DNA of 64,000 nucleotides from Sulfitobacter sp. LCG007 (lineage in GTDB: Bacteria; Pseudomonadota; Alphaproteobacteria; Rhodobacterales; Rhodobacteraceae): NCBI RefSeq assembly GCF_040801785.1, contig NZ_CP161805.1, positions 1,736,001-1,800,000 on the forward strand, given 5' to 3'. Every line of letters starts with the position of its first letter. Within the stretch, counting starts at the first letter, position 1. The notes beneath the pieces were generated by a model. The model worked only from the letters and a program-made list of their open reading frames with translations. It had not been told where the DNA came from and made no database searches. The position numbers were made by a program, and so were the translations under genes. Of this stretch, positions 10,412 to 18,973 are shown piece by piece.

Positions 10412-10539
10412 CAGCCGGCCCCCAACGCGCGGTCGATGATGGGTGCCAGTCTGGCGGGCGCAATGTCGCCTGCGTCGTTGTATGGGGTGACAAGGATGCC
10501 AGAGATGCCGCGCAACGCGGTGTCGAGGTCATGGGTCAT
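10408..10539 (-). pseudogene. 5' stump of a DHDPS/KDG-aldolase family gene cut by IS21
   Basis: Only 43 codons remain. They read MTHDLDTALRGISGILVTPY followed by a stretch ending in PIIDRALGAGC, then run into the IS inverted repeat and stop at TGA. This is the first strand and helix of the dihydrodipicolinate-synthase family (G-I-L-V-T-P-Y-x-x-x-G). The ATG overlaps the dehydratase stop as TGATG, so the two formed a coupled operon. Such pairs dehydrate a sugar acid and then cleave or dehydrate the 2-keto-3-deoxy product. No 3' part is found beyond the far end of the IS. Confidence 0.85.
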
Positions 10540-12278
10540 CAGAATATATCCGGTTCACCCGCGGCAGGGCCGAAGGATTTTTCAAGGAAGTCGAAATCGC
10601 AGCCCGTGTCGGCCTGACCCACGTGTTTTGAGAACATGTAGCCCCAGCCGCGCTGGAACCGGGGTTCCGGTCGCTGCCATGCGGCACGACGGCGCGCGAT
10701 TTCGGCGTCGTCCACCAGCATGTTCAACGTGCGCCTGGGCAGGTCCATGCGCACGATGTCACCGGTTTGCAGCAAGGCAAGCGGCCCGCCGACGAAACTT
10801 TCAGGTGCGACGTGCAGGACGCAGGCGCCGTAGGAGGTGCCAGACATCCGCGCGTCGGAAATGCGCAGCATGTCGCGATGGCCCTGCCTGATTAGCGCCT
10901 TTGGGATCGGCAGCATCCCCCATTCCGGCATACCGGGCCCGCCCAGGGGGCCTGCGTTGCGCAGAACCATGACGTGGTCGGGCGTGACATCCAGATTCTC
11001 GTCGTCCACCGCCTTCTTCATCTCGAGGTACTTGTCGAACACCAGCGCGGGCCCTTCGTGGACATGGTATTTCGGATCGCAGGCCGCCGGTTTGATGACC
11101 GCCCCATCCGGGCAGAGGTTGCCGCGCAGAAGTGCCAGAGAGCCCTCGTGATAGACCGGGTTCGACAAGGGGCGGATCACATCGTCATTGTAGACCACGG
11201 CGCCTTCCAGGTTTTCGCCCAGGCTCTTGCCGGTGACGGTGATGCAGGTCGTATCCAGACGGTCTTCCATCTGCTTCATCAGCGCGCGCAGACCTCCCGC
11301 CATGAAGAAATCCTCCATCAGGTAGTCCTTGCCGGACGGCCGGACGTTGGCGATCAATGGTGTTTCACGCCCCAAGGCATCCAGATCATCCAGGGTCAGG
11401 TTCACGCCCGCGCGGCGCGCCATGGCGATGAGGTGAATGACGGCGTTCGTTGAACAGCCCGTCGCCATCGCGACGATCGCCGCGTTCCGCACGGCGGCGT
11501 CTGTGATGATGCGGTCCGGGGTCAGATCCTCCCAGACCATGTCGACGATGCGCCGGCCGCAATCGGACCCCATACGCTGGTGGCCCGAGTCGGCGGCGGG
11601 GATCGAGGAGGCACCTGGCAGCGTCAGCCCCATCGCGTCGGTGATCGCGGTCATCGTGGACGCCGTGCCCATTGTCATGCAGGTGCCGACCGATCGGGCG
11701 ATGCCGCCCTGAACGCCCAGCCATTCTTCATCGGTGATGTTGCCGGCGCGGCGTTCGTCCCAGTATTTCCAGGCATCCGAGCCGGAACCCAGGACCTTCC
11801 CCGCGTAGTGGCCCCGCAGCATGGGCCCCGCAGGAAGATAGATGAACGGGACGCCAGCCGTGATCGCCCCCATGACAAGTCCGGGCGTGGTCTTGTCGCA
11901 ACCGCCCATCAGGACCACACCATCGAATGGATGCGAGCGGATCATCTCCTCCGTCTCCATCGCAAGCATGTTGCGATAGAGCATCGACGTTGGTTTCGTG
12001 AAACTTTCGTCGACCGACAGCGCCGGCATCTCGACGCCAAAGCCGCCATTCTGGAGCACGCCGCGTTTGACGTCCTGGGCCCGTTCGCGAAAGTGGCCGT
12101 GGCAAGAGTTGATCTCGGACCAGGTGTTCAGGATGCCGATGAGCGGCTTTCCGCGAAACTCTTCCTCGGAATAGCCCATCTGCATCATCCGCGACCGATG
12201 GCCGAAGCTCCGCAGATCGTCGGGGCCGAACCACCGCGAGGATCGAAGCGTGTCTGAAGTCTTGCGCGCGTTCACCAT
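10539..12278 (-). CDS. IlvD/Edd-family sugar-acid dehydratase (L-arabinonate dehydratase-like)
   Basis: The 579-aa Fe-S dehydratase removes water from an aldonic acid to give a 2-keto-3-deoxy acid. Iron-sulfur and active-site motifs are intact: GILNTWSEINSCHGHF, LMGGCDKTTPG, ATGCSTNAVIHL and SDARMSGTSYGACVLHVAPE. Length and sequence fit the L-arabinonate/D-xylonate branch ([2Fe-2S]) better than IlvD. It was followed by a DHDPS-family gene, now cut by IS21, and is divergent from a tripartite transporter and its LacI-type regulator. The cluster therefore looks like a sugar-acid catabolic locus. Exact substrate (L-arabinonate, D-fuconate, galactonate) cannot be read from sequence. Confidence 0.85.
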   Translation of the reverse strand: MVNARKTSDTLRSSRWFGPDDLRSFGHRSRMMQMGYSEEEFRGKPLIGILNTWSEINSCHGHFRERAQDVKRGVLQNGGFGVEMPALSVDESFTKPTSMLYRNMLAMETEEMIRSHPFDGVVLMGGCDKTTPGLVMGAITAGVPFIYLPAGPMLRGHYAGKVLGSGSDAWKYWDERRAGNITDEEWLGVQGGIARSVGTCMTMGTASTMTAITDAMGLTLPGASSIPAADSGHQRMGSDCGRRIVDMVWEDLTPDRIITDAAVRNAAIVAMATGCSTNAVIHLIAMARRAGVNLTLDDLDALGRETPLIANVRPSGKDYLMEDFFMAGGLRALMKQMEDRLDTTCITVTGKSLGENLEGAVVYNDDVIRPLSNPVYHEGSLALLRGNLCPDGAVIKPAACDPKYHVHEGPALVFDKYLEMKKAVDDENLDVTPDHVMVLRNAGPLGGPGMPEWGMLPIPKALIRQGHRDMLRISDARMSGTSYGACVLHVAPESFVGGPLALLQTGDIVRMDLPRRTLNMLVDDAEIARRRAAWQRPEPRFQRGWGYMFSKHVGQADTGCDFDFLEKSFGPAAGEPDIF

Positions 12279-12472
12279 CTGCGGTCCCTCCGGTCAGTCG
12301 GCCCAATCTGGGTATGCGCAGTCATCCAAATCCGTCAATCGCCTTTTATGGGGTCATATCTTCCCGAATTTATAGATGCTGATACGTCGGAGCATGACGT
12401 GCTGAAAGTTAATGTATGCGCATCCATGGTGCTGCAAGTATCCGCCGCGCTCCGCGGCACAGGGAGGATCGA
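12279..12472. promoter_or_regulatory. Divergent control region with repeated TATGCGCA
   Basis: The 194-bp gap between the dehydratase and tctC must hold both promoters. TATGCGCA occurs at 12313-12320 and again at 12415-12422, about 100 bp apart; the TGCGCA core is palindromic with a central CG, as in LacI-family operators. The LacI-type gene downstream (15565) is the natural candidate binder, possibly by looping. Inference only. Confidence 0.4.
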
Positions 12473-13519
12473 ATGACAATTTCACGAAGAACGTTTCTGG
12501 CCGCGGCGTCCGTAGCAGCCCTTCTGGTGCAGCCCGTCGCAGCTGCCGCACAGGACCTGCCGCGCAATGTGCGCATGGTGATCGGGTCCAGCTCGACGGG
12601 AGGCGACACCTACCAGAACGCCTCGATTCTGGCCGAGGCTTTGAGCGAGCACCTTGGCGTGAACATCCGCGTCGATCCGGTCGGTGCGTCGGAGGCATTC
12701 AAGGCTCTCGCCCGCGACGGCCGCGGCACCACGATCATGATGCATCACGACCATTCCTATCTGCAGGAACTGTATGGCATCGAAGGCTCGCCCGACATCT
12801 TTGCCGAAACCATCGTCGGCCCCACGATCACCGTGAACCCCGGCAACGCATACCTCGTGCCGGCTGGCAGCCCCTATCAGAGCATGGACGACATTTTTGC
12901 AGCCGCCGAAGCGGGAGAGCGGGTCCGCGTCGCGATCCAGCCGGGCGGCGTGTCCGAGATCGGCTTCACCGCCATGCGCAACGCGGCGCGAATGCGTGCG
13001 CCGGGGTCCGAAGCGAACATCGTGCCGGTGAACACGGGCGACCAGGCTGACAAGAACCAGGCCATGTGGGACGATCTGGCCGACGTCATCAACGGTTCGA
13101 TCCAGGCGAACGAGCAGTTTACCCAGCTGCCTGCCGACGAACCGACGGCGATGCGTTTCATCTGGATCACCGCGACACCGGAAACGCTGAATCTGGCACC
13201 CGAAGAGGGTCTGGGCGCAACGACCCGTGCTGACATGCTGCGCTTCGCGGCCCCCGAGGTTTCGGTCCCGATGACCGCAGAGAAGAATTTCACCTTCGAC
13301 AAGGAATTCTTCCTGATTTTCAACAAGGACACCGACCCTGCGATGATCGAGGCGATCGACAAGGCGATGGCGGAAATCTACGCCGAAGGCGACATCCAGA
13401 AGCAGTTCCTGTCGTCCTTCTTCACGCCGCAGTATCGTCCGATCGCGGAAGCGCAGGACCATTTGCAGACGAAGAACAGCTACTACGACACGATCATTTC
13501 CGAGCTCAAACCGGAATAG
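12473..13519 (+). CDS. Tripartite tricarboxylate transporter, substrate-binding protein (TctC-type)
   Basis: The 348-aa secreted binding protein has a Tat-like signal (MTISRRTFLAAASVAALLV, cleavage near AAAAQD). The mature part shows the TctC pattern of a two-lobe fold, e.g. MVIGSSSTGGDTYQNA near the start. ATG 12473 is preceded by AGGGAGGATCGA, so the earlier in-frame ATG at 12416 is unlikely. It is first in an operon with tctB and tctA. The likely ligand is a sugar acid, inferred from the divergent dehydratase. Confidence 0.82.
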   Translation: MTISRRTFLAAASVAALLVQPVAAAAQDLPRNVRMVIGSSSTGGDTYQNASILAEALSEHLGVNIRVDPVGASEAFKALARDGRGTTIMMHHDHSYLQELYGIEGSPDIFAETIVGPTITVNPGNAYLVPAGSPYQSMDDIFAAAEAGERVRVAIQPGGVSEIGFTAMRNAARMRAPGSEANIVPVNTGDQADKNQAMWDDLADVINGSIQANEQFTQLPADEPTAMRFIWITATPETLNLAPEEGLGATTRADMLRFAAPEVSVPMTAEKNFTFDKEFFLIFNKDTDPAMIEAIDKAMAEIYAEGDIQKQFLSSFFTPQYRPIAEAQDHLQTKNSYYDTIISELKPE

Positions 13520-13598
13520 GCCTGGCACGGCAAGGGGTCCGGCCGCCCGCGCGCGACCGGACTCCAGATTGAAACGCCACGCAGGGGGGAGACAGCGG

Positions 13599-14018
13599 AT
13601 GGACGACCTGACACGGGTGACGATCGACTTCGACACCTCGCATCTCATCTTTCCCAGCATGATCGGCCTCGTGCTCGCGCTGTTGGGCCTTGCCATCCTG
13701 ATCCGAGACCACAGGGCCATCCTGTCGTCCGGACGGATGTGGGCGACGACATTGCGCGACATGGACAAGCTGCGTTTCTTCGGCGCGCTTGCCTGCACGA
13801 TCCTCTATTTCCTGCTGATGGTGCCCGTCGGAAACATCTGGCCCAACTCGGGCTATGGCTTTCTGATCTGCTCGGTCCCTTACGTGATCGCCCTGGGCTT
13901 GCTGTTCATGCACGAACGCATCCGCGGCGCCATTGTTGCGATGCTGGCCGTCGCTTTCATCGCGCCGCCCCTGGTCTGGTGGCTTTTCTCCGAAGTACTC
14001 TTTCTCACCTTACCCTAG
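13599..14018 (+). CDS. Tripartite tricarboxylate transporter, small membrane subunit (TctB-type)
   Basis: The 139-aa integral membrane protein has four predicted helices (about residues 17-36, 60-76, 85-101 and 109-132), as usual for TctB. It starts after GGGGGGAGA and ends 10 nt before tctA. The N-terminus MDDLTRVTIDFDTSHLIFPS is soluble. In the family, TctB associates with TctA in the inner membrane, and its exact role is unclear. Confidence 0.8.
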   Translation: MDDLTRVTIDFDTSHLIFPSMIGLVLALLGLAILIRDHRAILSSGRMWATTLRDMDKLRFFGALACTILYFLLMVPVGNIWPNSGYGFLICSVPYVIALGLLFMHERIRGAIVAMLAVAFIAPPLVWWLFSEVLFLTLP

Positions 14019-14028
14019 GAACGCTGTC

Positions 14029-15533
14029 ATGGATCTTCTTGCCCATCTGATCGATCCCTGGTTCCTCGGCCTCATCCTCGGTGGGACCCTGATGGGAATC
14101 GTCTTCGGCGCGATCCCCGGCATGACGGCGACGATGGCCGTCGCCGTCTGCCTGCCGCTGACTTTTTCGCTTGGCCTCGTCAACGGGCTGGCCCTGTTGC
14201 TGAGCCTTTACGTCGGCGGCATTACGGGCGGCCTGGTGCCTGCGATCCTGCTGAGTATTCCCGGCACACCGTCCTCGATCACCACCGTGTTCGACGGCTT
14301 CCCGATGGCACGGCGCGGCGAGGGCGAAAAGGCCCTCAAGATCGCCATCATCGCCTCCGTCATCGGTGGTCTGGTGTCGCTGGTCGCGCTGTTTTTCTTT
14401 GCGCCCTTGCTGGCGAAGTTCGCGATCAAGTTTTCCTATGTCGAAAAATTCCTGATCATCTTCTTCGCCCTGACCGTCATGGCAGCCCTGTCCAAGGACA
14501 TGCTGCTGGACATCTTCTCGGGCGTGCTGCGAATATTCCTGTCGCTGATCGGGACCTACGATATTACGAACGGCGGAAACGGGCATACCCGCCTGATCCC
14601 TCCTGGCATGGAATACTGGCTGGAATCTGGTTTCGCGCTGCTGCCGGTGCTGATCGGAATCTTTGGCGTGACCGTGATCCTGGACGAGGCCGAAGTGGGC
14701 ATGCCACGCGGCCAGTCCCTGAAGGACATCGAGGTCGGGCCGCATTCGCGCTTCTCGTTCTCGGTCCTCAAGGGGCAGACGGTGAACCTGCTGCGCTCCG
14801 GTGCGATCGGCACCTTCGTCGGCATCTTGCCCGGAGTCGGCGGCTCGGCGGCGTCGATCCTGTCCTATACGGCGGCCAAGACGACGTCGCGCCACCCCGA
14901 GCGCTTCGGCAAGGGCGAACCCGCGGGAGTCATCGCATCCGAGGCGGGCAACAATGGTCTGACCGGCGGCGCGCTGGTGCCGCTCTTGTCACTGGGTATT
15001 CCCGGCGATTCCACGACCGCCCTGCTGATCGGAGCCTTCGCATTGCAGGGCGTCCAGGTCGGCCACTGTTAATCAGCCAGAACGTCGATACCTGGAATGC
15101 GATGATACTGGCCATGGTGATAGCGAACTTTGTGATGCTGGTGGCGATGTTCTTTGCGATCCGCTGGTTCGCCATGGTGATCGCCGTGCCAAAGCAGATC
15201 CTCTATCCCTTCATCCTCATGATGTGCGTGATCGGGGCCTACATGATCAACTACGAGATCATCTTCGATGTCTGGACGCTGTTGATCTTTGGCGTGTTCG
15301 GATGGCTAATGGCAAAGCTCAGGCTTGAGGTGGCTCCCTTCATCATCGGCTTCATCCTGGGGCCGTCGGCCGAGATCTATTTCGTCAAATCGCTCGAAAG
15401 CTTCGGTGATCCATTCATCTTTTTTACCAAAAGCTGGATCGCGGTGGTGTTGTGGCTGCTGATCATCGGTTCAATCGCGATGTCGGTCATTTTGTCGCGC
15501 CGCAATCGACGTGAGGCAGCACTGAAACCTTGA
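14029..15533 (+). pseudogene. Tripartite tricarboxylate transporter, large permease (TctA-type), frameshifted
   Basis: The TctA pore protein normally has about 500 aa and 10-12 helices. The first part (from MDLLAHLIDPWFLGLILGG, with GAIPGMTATMAVA and SLGIPGDSTTALLIGAFALQ) stops at 15072 after GVQVGHC. The rest continues in another frame as LLISQNVDTWNAMILAMVIA through SAEIYFVKSLESFG to 15533. Restoring one C near 15063 (GGCCACTG to GGCCCACTG) rebuilds GVQVGPLLISQNVDTW exactly. Either uptake is lost or this base is a sequencing error. Confidence 0.9.
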
Positions 15534-15564
15534 TCGGTGCAGACGATCCGGCAAAAAGGCAACC

Positions 15565-16602
15565 ATGAGCCATTCGCAACACCATCCCGGGCCACGCAGG
15601 GTGACCATGGAGGACGTCGGTCGGATGGCCGGCGTCAGTCAGGTCACGGTCAGTCGCGCGCTCAGTGATCCGTCCAAGGTCTCCATGGCAACGCTGGACC
15701 GGATCAATGCTGCGATCGAGGCGACGGGGTTTGTTCCGAATGCAGCGGCTGGCGCTTTGGCATCGCGGCGATCACGCCTGATCAGCGCGCTCGTCCCGTC
15801 CATCACGAACATCGTCTATTCGTCATTCGTCCGAGCATTCTCGGAACGGATCAGGACTGACGGATATCAGATCTTGTTGTCAGAAACCGGTTTTGATCCC
15901 AAGGACGAGGAAGCGGCCGTGCTTGCCCACCTTTCTCGCCAGCCCGATGCGATCCTGTTGACAGGTGTCCATCACAGTCGGGAGACCCGTCGCCTCCTTC
16001 TGGCCTCAGGCACGCCGGTGGTCGAAGTCTGGGATATCAGCGACACGCCCATTGATACCTGCGTGGGCTTTGATCATGCAGCTGCCGCCAGGACCGTGTC
16101 GCACTTCGCCATTTCCAACGGCTACAGAACGGCGGCCACCATCACGGCCGGCGATTCCCGCGCGCGGCACCGTCAAGTGTCATTTGCCGAGCAATTCGAG
16201 GCCGCAGGAGGATCGCCCGTGATCGATATCGACATCGGCGGTCCGGCCAGCATTGCCTCCGGTCGCGCAGCATTGGGTCAAATTCTGGATGCACCGTCCA
16301 TCGCCGGGCGTAACCCTTTTGTTTTCTGCAGTTCCGACCTTCTGGCCCACGGCGCGCTGATTGAAGCTGCAAAGCGCAGGATCGCGGTCCCTCGCGAATT
16401 GGGTGTCATGGGCTTTGGCGATCAGGAATTTGCCGCAGTGCTGGAACCCCCTTTGACGTCATTGCGGGTTGATCGGGACGACTTGGGGCATCGCGCTGCC
16501 ATTGCGCTGCTGGACAGGATAGAGGGCCGGTCCGTCGCCGAGGTGACACGAATTGATTTCAAGATTGCCAGGCGCGGCACGGTATCGATTGCTCAAGACT
16601 GA
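15565..16602 (+). CDS. LacI/GntR-type transcriptional regulator
   Basis: 345 aa. The N-terminal HTH and hinge helix read VTMEDVGRMAGVSQVTVSRA then FVPNAAAGALASRRSRLISA, followed by a periplasmic-binding-protein-like ligand domain (about residues 70-340). It resembles gluconate-type regulators of the LacI family. It lies 31 nt after the tctA end and probably senses the transported sugar acid and controls both divergent units. The TATGCGCA pair at 12313 and 12415 is a possible operator set. Confidence 0.88.
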   Translation: MSHSQHHPGPRRVTMEDVGRMAGVSQVTVSRALSDPSKVSMATLDRINAAIEATGFVPNAAAGALASRRSRLISALVPSITNIVYSSFVRAFSERIRTDGYQILLSETGFDPKDEEAAVLAHLSRQPDAILLTGVHHSRETRRLLLASGTPVVEVWDISDTPIDTCVGFDHAAAARTVSHFAISNGYRTAATITAGDSRARHRQVSFAEQFEAAGGSPVIDIDIGGPASIASGRAALGQILDAPSIAGRNPFVFCSSDLLAHGALIEAAKRRIAVPRELGVMGFGDQEFAAVLEPPLTSLRVDRDDLGHRAAIALLDRIEGRSVAEVTRIDFKIARRGTVSIAQD

Positions 16603-16641
16603 ACTGCCAGCCGACATTGACACGTCCTTGTATCCCTTCGG

Positions 16642-16847
16642 TCAGGTCATGCCTGGATGGCATCCCAGCAGCATGTCACCGCAGCCTTCGGCCTTCAACG
16701 CCAGGTTCATCAGCGCCGACAGATCGCCGTGAAGCTTGACGTCCGGCCGCCCGGTCTCGGCGTTTGGCCGCAGCACGATCCGCTCCACCAAGCCCCTCAG
16801 CGCATCCCCGGCCTCGATCTGCTTGCCGCGATCATCGAGGGCATCCC
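16642..16847 (-). pseudogene. C-terminal remnant of a serine recombinase
   Basis: In one minus-strand frame about 68 codons read RYRDALDDRGKQIEAGDALR, then GLVERIVLRP and KLHGDLSALMNLALKAEGC, ending with a stop at 16642-16644. This is the C-terminal tail typical of large or resolvase-type serine recombinases (an ...LIERIVL...LHGDLA... pattern). Its upstream part is cut off by the IS3-family element at 16848. It marks an earlier mobile element in the island. Confidence 0.6.
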
Positions 16848-16875
16848 TGTATCGACCCAGCGGATTCTGCTCAGG

Positions 16876-17345
16876 TTAAGCCGCCAATTCGAACGTCGCG
16901 GCGGGTTTCTTCATGCCGAGCGCCTGATGCGGTCGGCGGGTGTTGTAGAAGGCGATCCAGATGCCGATGGCGCGGCTCGCATGGGCGAGGCTCTCGAAGC
17001 GTTGCCGATGCACGCACTCGTCGGGAAAACGGTCCCCCGGACCGTTTTCTGACCCTCCTCGTTCCTTTGGCGACCGGATCAGTCGTTCCATCATCCCGTT
17101 CTGTTGCGGGCAGTGTGGGGTGATGAATTACGGGCGCAGACCGTAGCTGCGGACCATCTTCGTGTAGTCCCGGCTGGTGAAGACCAGCCCGTTGTCGCTG
17201 CGAAGGAGGAACTCGTTCTCGACGCGGCCTTGGTTGGCCGGTAATAAACCGTCCGCCGCGGCACACCGAACCACGCGCAGAGCTTGGTCAGCGGCACGGC
17301 GATCCCGTCTGCGAGCAGGCCCTCATGAAGCGTCCGGATCAATTG
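16876..17345 (-). pseudogene. IS3-family orfB (transposase) with internal deletion and stop
   Basis: The N-terminal phrase LIRTLHEGLLADGI...FGVPRRTVYYRP is followed abruptly, in another frame, by RVENEFLLRSDNGLVFTSRD, so the stretch containing the first catalytic Asp is deleted. An in-frame TAA then interrupts ...YGLRP|FITPHCPQQNGMMERL. The tail FYNTRRPHQALGMKKPAATF is the normal rve end. This copy cannot transpose on its own. Confidence 0.85.
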
Positions 17346-17656
17346 CCGTCCTCCCGCTCCATGAGGGCCTGGAGCTTTTTCCGCGCCCGCAGCTCCAGCA
17401 TGGCCTCGCCGTAGGCTTCCTGAAGGTCCTTCAGCTGCTTTTCGTATTGCTGGCGCACATCGAGCGGGTTCGTCAGCAGGGCATTCTCCATGCCCTTCTT
17501 CGCGTCGTCCACCCAACCCCCGATCTCGGAGGGGGCGAGGTCATGGGCCCGGCTCGCCTCCGACACGCTCGTCTTGCCCTGGATGATCTCGACCACGAGC
17601 GCGCTCTTGCGCTTCGCGGTCCACCGCTTGATCCCGTCTTCCATCGTAACACTCAT
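17339..17656 (-). CDS. IS3-family orfA (transposase HTH subunit)
   Basis: 105 aa. The HTH region RWTAKRKSALVVEIIQGKTS...EASRAHDLAPSEIGGW is followed by a coiled-coil (RQQYEKQLKDLQEAYGEAMLELRA), as in IS3 OrfA proteins, where it mediates multimerisation and the frameshift-fused transposase. This reading frame is intact. Its partner orfB is destroyed, so it has no obvious function left. Confidence 0.82.
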   Translation of the reverse strand: MSVTMEDGIKRWTAKRKSALVVEIIQGKTSVSEASRAHDLAPSEIGGWVDDAKKGMENALLTNPLDVRQQYEKQLKDLQEAYGEAMLELRARKKLQALMEREDGN

Positions 17657-17705
17657 CGCTACCTTCCTCGTTGTAGCATGAGCAGGTTTTCACTGGGTCG
17701 ATACA

Positions 17706-18171
17706 CGCGCGCCTTGATCGCGGAAGCCGATGGAACGAATCCCGTGTTCATTCGCCGTTCCGAGACGACCAGCCGAGTCGTTTTCAGGTAAAGTGATCCG
17801 TCGACTGTCCCGCCACACGAAACGGAACCGCGTCAGGCGAGGGGCGTGTTTCCGGCGACTCGGCGCCGGTCCATGGATTCGCTTCAGAGTTTAGTGCCAG
17901 ATCGGAAAAAGTTTCGCCGTTTCGTTTCAGATCCGGTCCGAAATTTCGCGTCACACGTGCGGCATTAAGCCCTCAAAATTTCGCCCGGCGATAGTATATT
18001 CGTAAATTATCGTTTAATTTCAGTGCAACGGGTAAATCGATCATCCATCTTTGAGTGATCGCTCATACTCAACCTGTACATTTTCAAACGAAAAATAAAC
18101 ATATCTAACAAATTGTCGGAATCATCGCATTGCGGGAACTCTCGGGGCATAAGCAGAGAGGGAGTTAACCT
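17706..18171. promoter_or_regulatory. Gene-free region upstream of the XRE regulator
   Basis: 466 bp without a supported gene. From about 17975 it becomes AT-rich, consistent with a promoter for the gene at 18172. An inverted repeat TTGAGT-N10-ACTCAA lies at 18051-18072, about 100 bp upstream of that start, and could be an operator. It marks the change from the island to ordinary sequence. Confidence 0.4.
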
Positions 18172-18531
18172 GTGAAACACTTCGTAGACGTACATGTTGG
18201 TAAGAAACTCAAGCAGATCCGTCGCCACCGGCGCATGTCGCAAACCGACGTCGCCCAGCAGTTGGACATCTCGTTCCAGCAGGTCCAGAAATATGAAATG
18301 GGAACCAACCGCATCGCGGCCAGCCGCCTGTTCGAGCTCGCGCAGGTGCTGAATGTCCCCACTTCCTATTTCTTCGAGGGCATGAAGGCCGAGGACGACG
18401 AGAAGAAGACGCGCGACGCGGACGCCCAGATCCTCGATGCGCTTGCGGCCATAAAGGACGACCGTCTCAAGCTGCGCATCATGTCCTTCGTGAACGATAT
18501 CTGCGGTGTCGCCGAGGCGCGTACTGCCTGA
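18172..18531 (+). CDS. XRE-family transcriptional regulator
   Basis: 119 aa with one HTH_3 domain at about residues 8-65: LKQIRRHRRMSQTDVAQQL, then DISFQQVQKYEMGTNRIAAS and LFELAQVLNVPTSYFFEGM. A charged linker and a helical tail follow. This compact single-HTH architecture is common in Rhodobacterales and Rhizobiales. The start is GTG, supported by GAGAGGGAG about 8 nt upstream. A 9-bp hairpin follows the stop, so it is probably monocistronic. Target genes are unknown. Confidence 0.88.
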   Translation: MKHFVDVHVGKKLKQIRRHRRMSQTDVAQQLDISFQQVQKYEMGTNRIAASRLFELAQVLNVPTSYFFEGMKAEDDEKKTRDADAQILDALAAIKDDRLKLRIMSFVNDICGVAEARTA

Positions 18532-18539
18532 TCTCGCGT

Positions 18540-18571
18540 ATCGGCTGGTCGCTTTGCGTGGGCCAGCCGAT
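18540..18571 (+). terminator. Hairpin after the XRE gene
   Basis: ATCGGCTGG and CCAGCCGAT form a perfect 9-bp stem with a 14-nt loop, starting 8 bp after the stop codon. No long T tract follows, so termination may be weak. Confidence 0.5.
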
Positions 18572-18973
18572 CCCTTGGTTGTTAACGAGTTGAACTGTTA
18601 AGTTACTGTCGCCGCAATATTCCAGGCATTTTCATAACCTGAACCTAGAGCGCCTTCGTCTTCGGGATCACCGGGGAAGGTGGTGTATAAAAATTTTAAT
18701 GATGTCCGGGCCAGGGTACGCGGTGGCCATCCCGGAAAACGTCCGCACAAGATGTGGTCGTCGGCGCCCGTCAAGTCCTCCCCAGGATCTGGCGGGCGCT
18801 TGTTCTTGTCTTGCAGCGATGGCGCTGACAGGTGCCCCCCGAACAGTGCGCTCCAATTTGCGATTCCTGCCTCTCGCGGGTTGTTAGTTACAAAAGTAAC
18901 CGTTACGTTCGAAACAAGTTGCGCGGCAGCCAGGACAGCCGCGCCGACAGTTCACGACCGGAGGGCGCGCCGC
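18572..18973. promoter_or_regulatory. Upstream region of the homogentisate operon with alternating GTTAC/GTAAC boxes
   Basis: About 400 bp with no supported gene. At 18887-18906 the sequence GTTACAAAAGTAACCGTTAC alternates GTTAC, GTAAC and GTTAC, forming two overlapping palindromes about 70 bp before the first gene. This is a good candidate operator for the operon's regulator, which is not in the window unless it is the XRE protein upstream. An AT-rich block (TATAAAAATTTTAATG) lies at about 18685. Confidence 0.45.

Larger units (their letters stand above)
16848..17705 (-). mobile_element. IS3-family element, internally deleted
   Basis: Terminal inverted repeats share TGTATCGACCCAG at 16848-16860 and, inverted, at 17693-17705; a second matching block TGCTCA lies further in at both ends. 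The 858-bp length is far below the usual 1.2-1.4 kb. It contains orfA and a deleted orfB reading leftward. The flanking trinucleotides (CCC and CGC) are not a duplication. Confidence 0.85.

Noticed and set aside
16657-17052. A plus-strand frame over the recombinase and IS3 remnants
   Set aside because: The minus-strand translations match known recombinase and transposase sequence; the plus-strand frame does not.
6173-18171. A direct repeat of the tRNA-Leu 3' end marking the far edge of the island
   Set aside because: By eye I found only a short chance match (TTCACCCGC at 10554, inside the dehydratase). No convincing attR was seen, so none is annotated.
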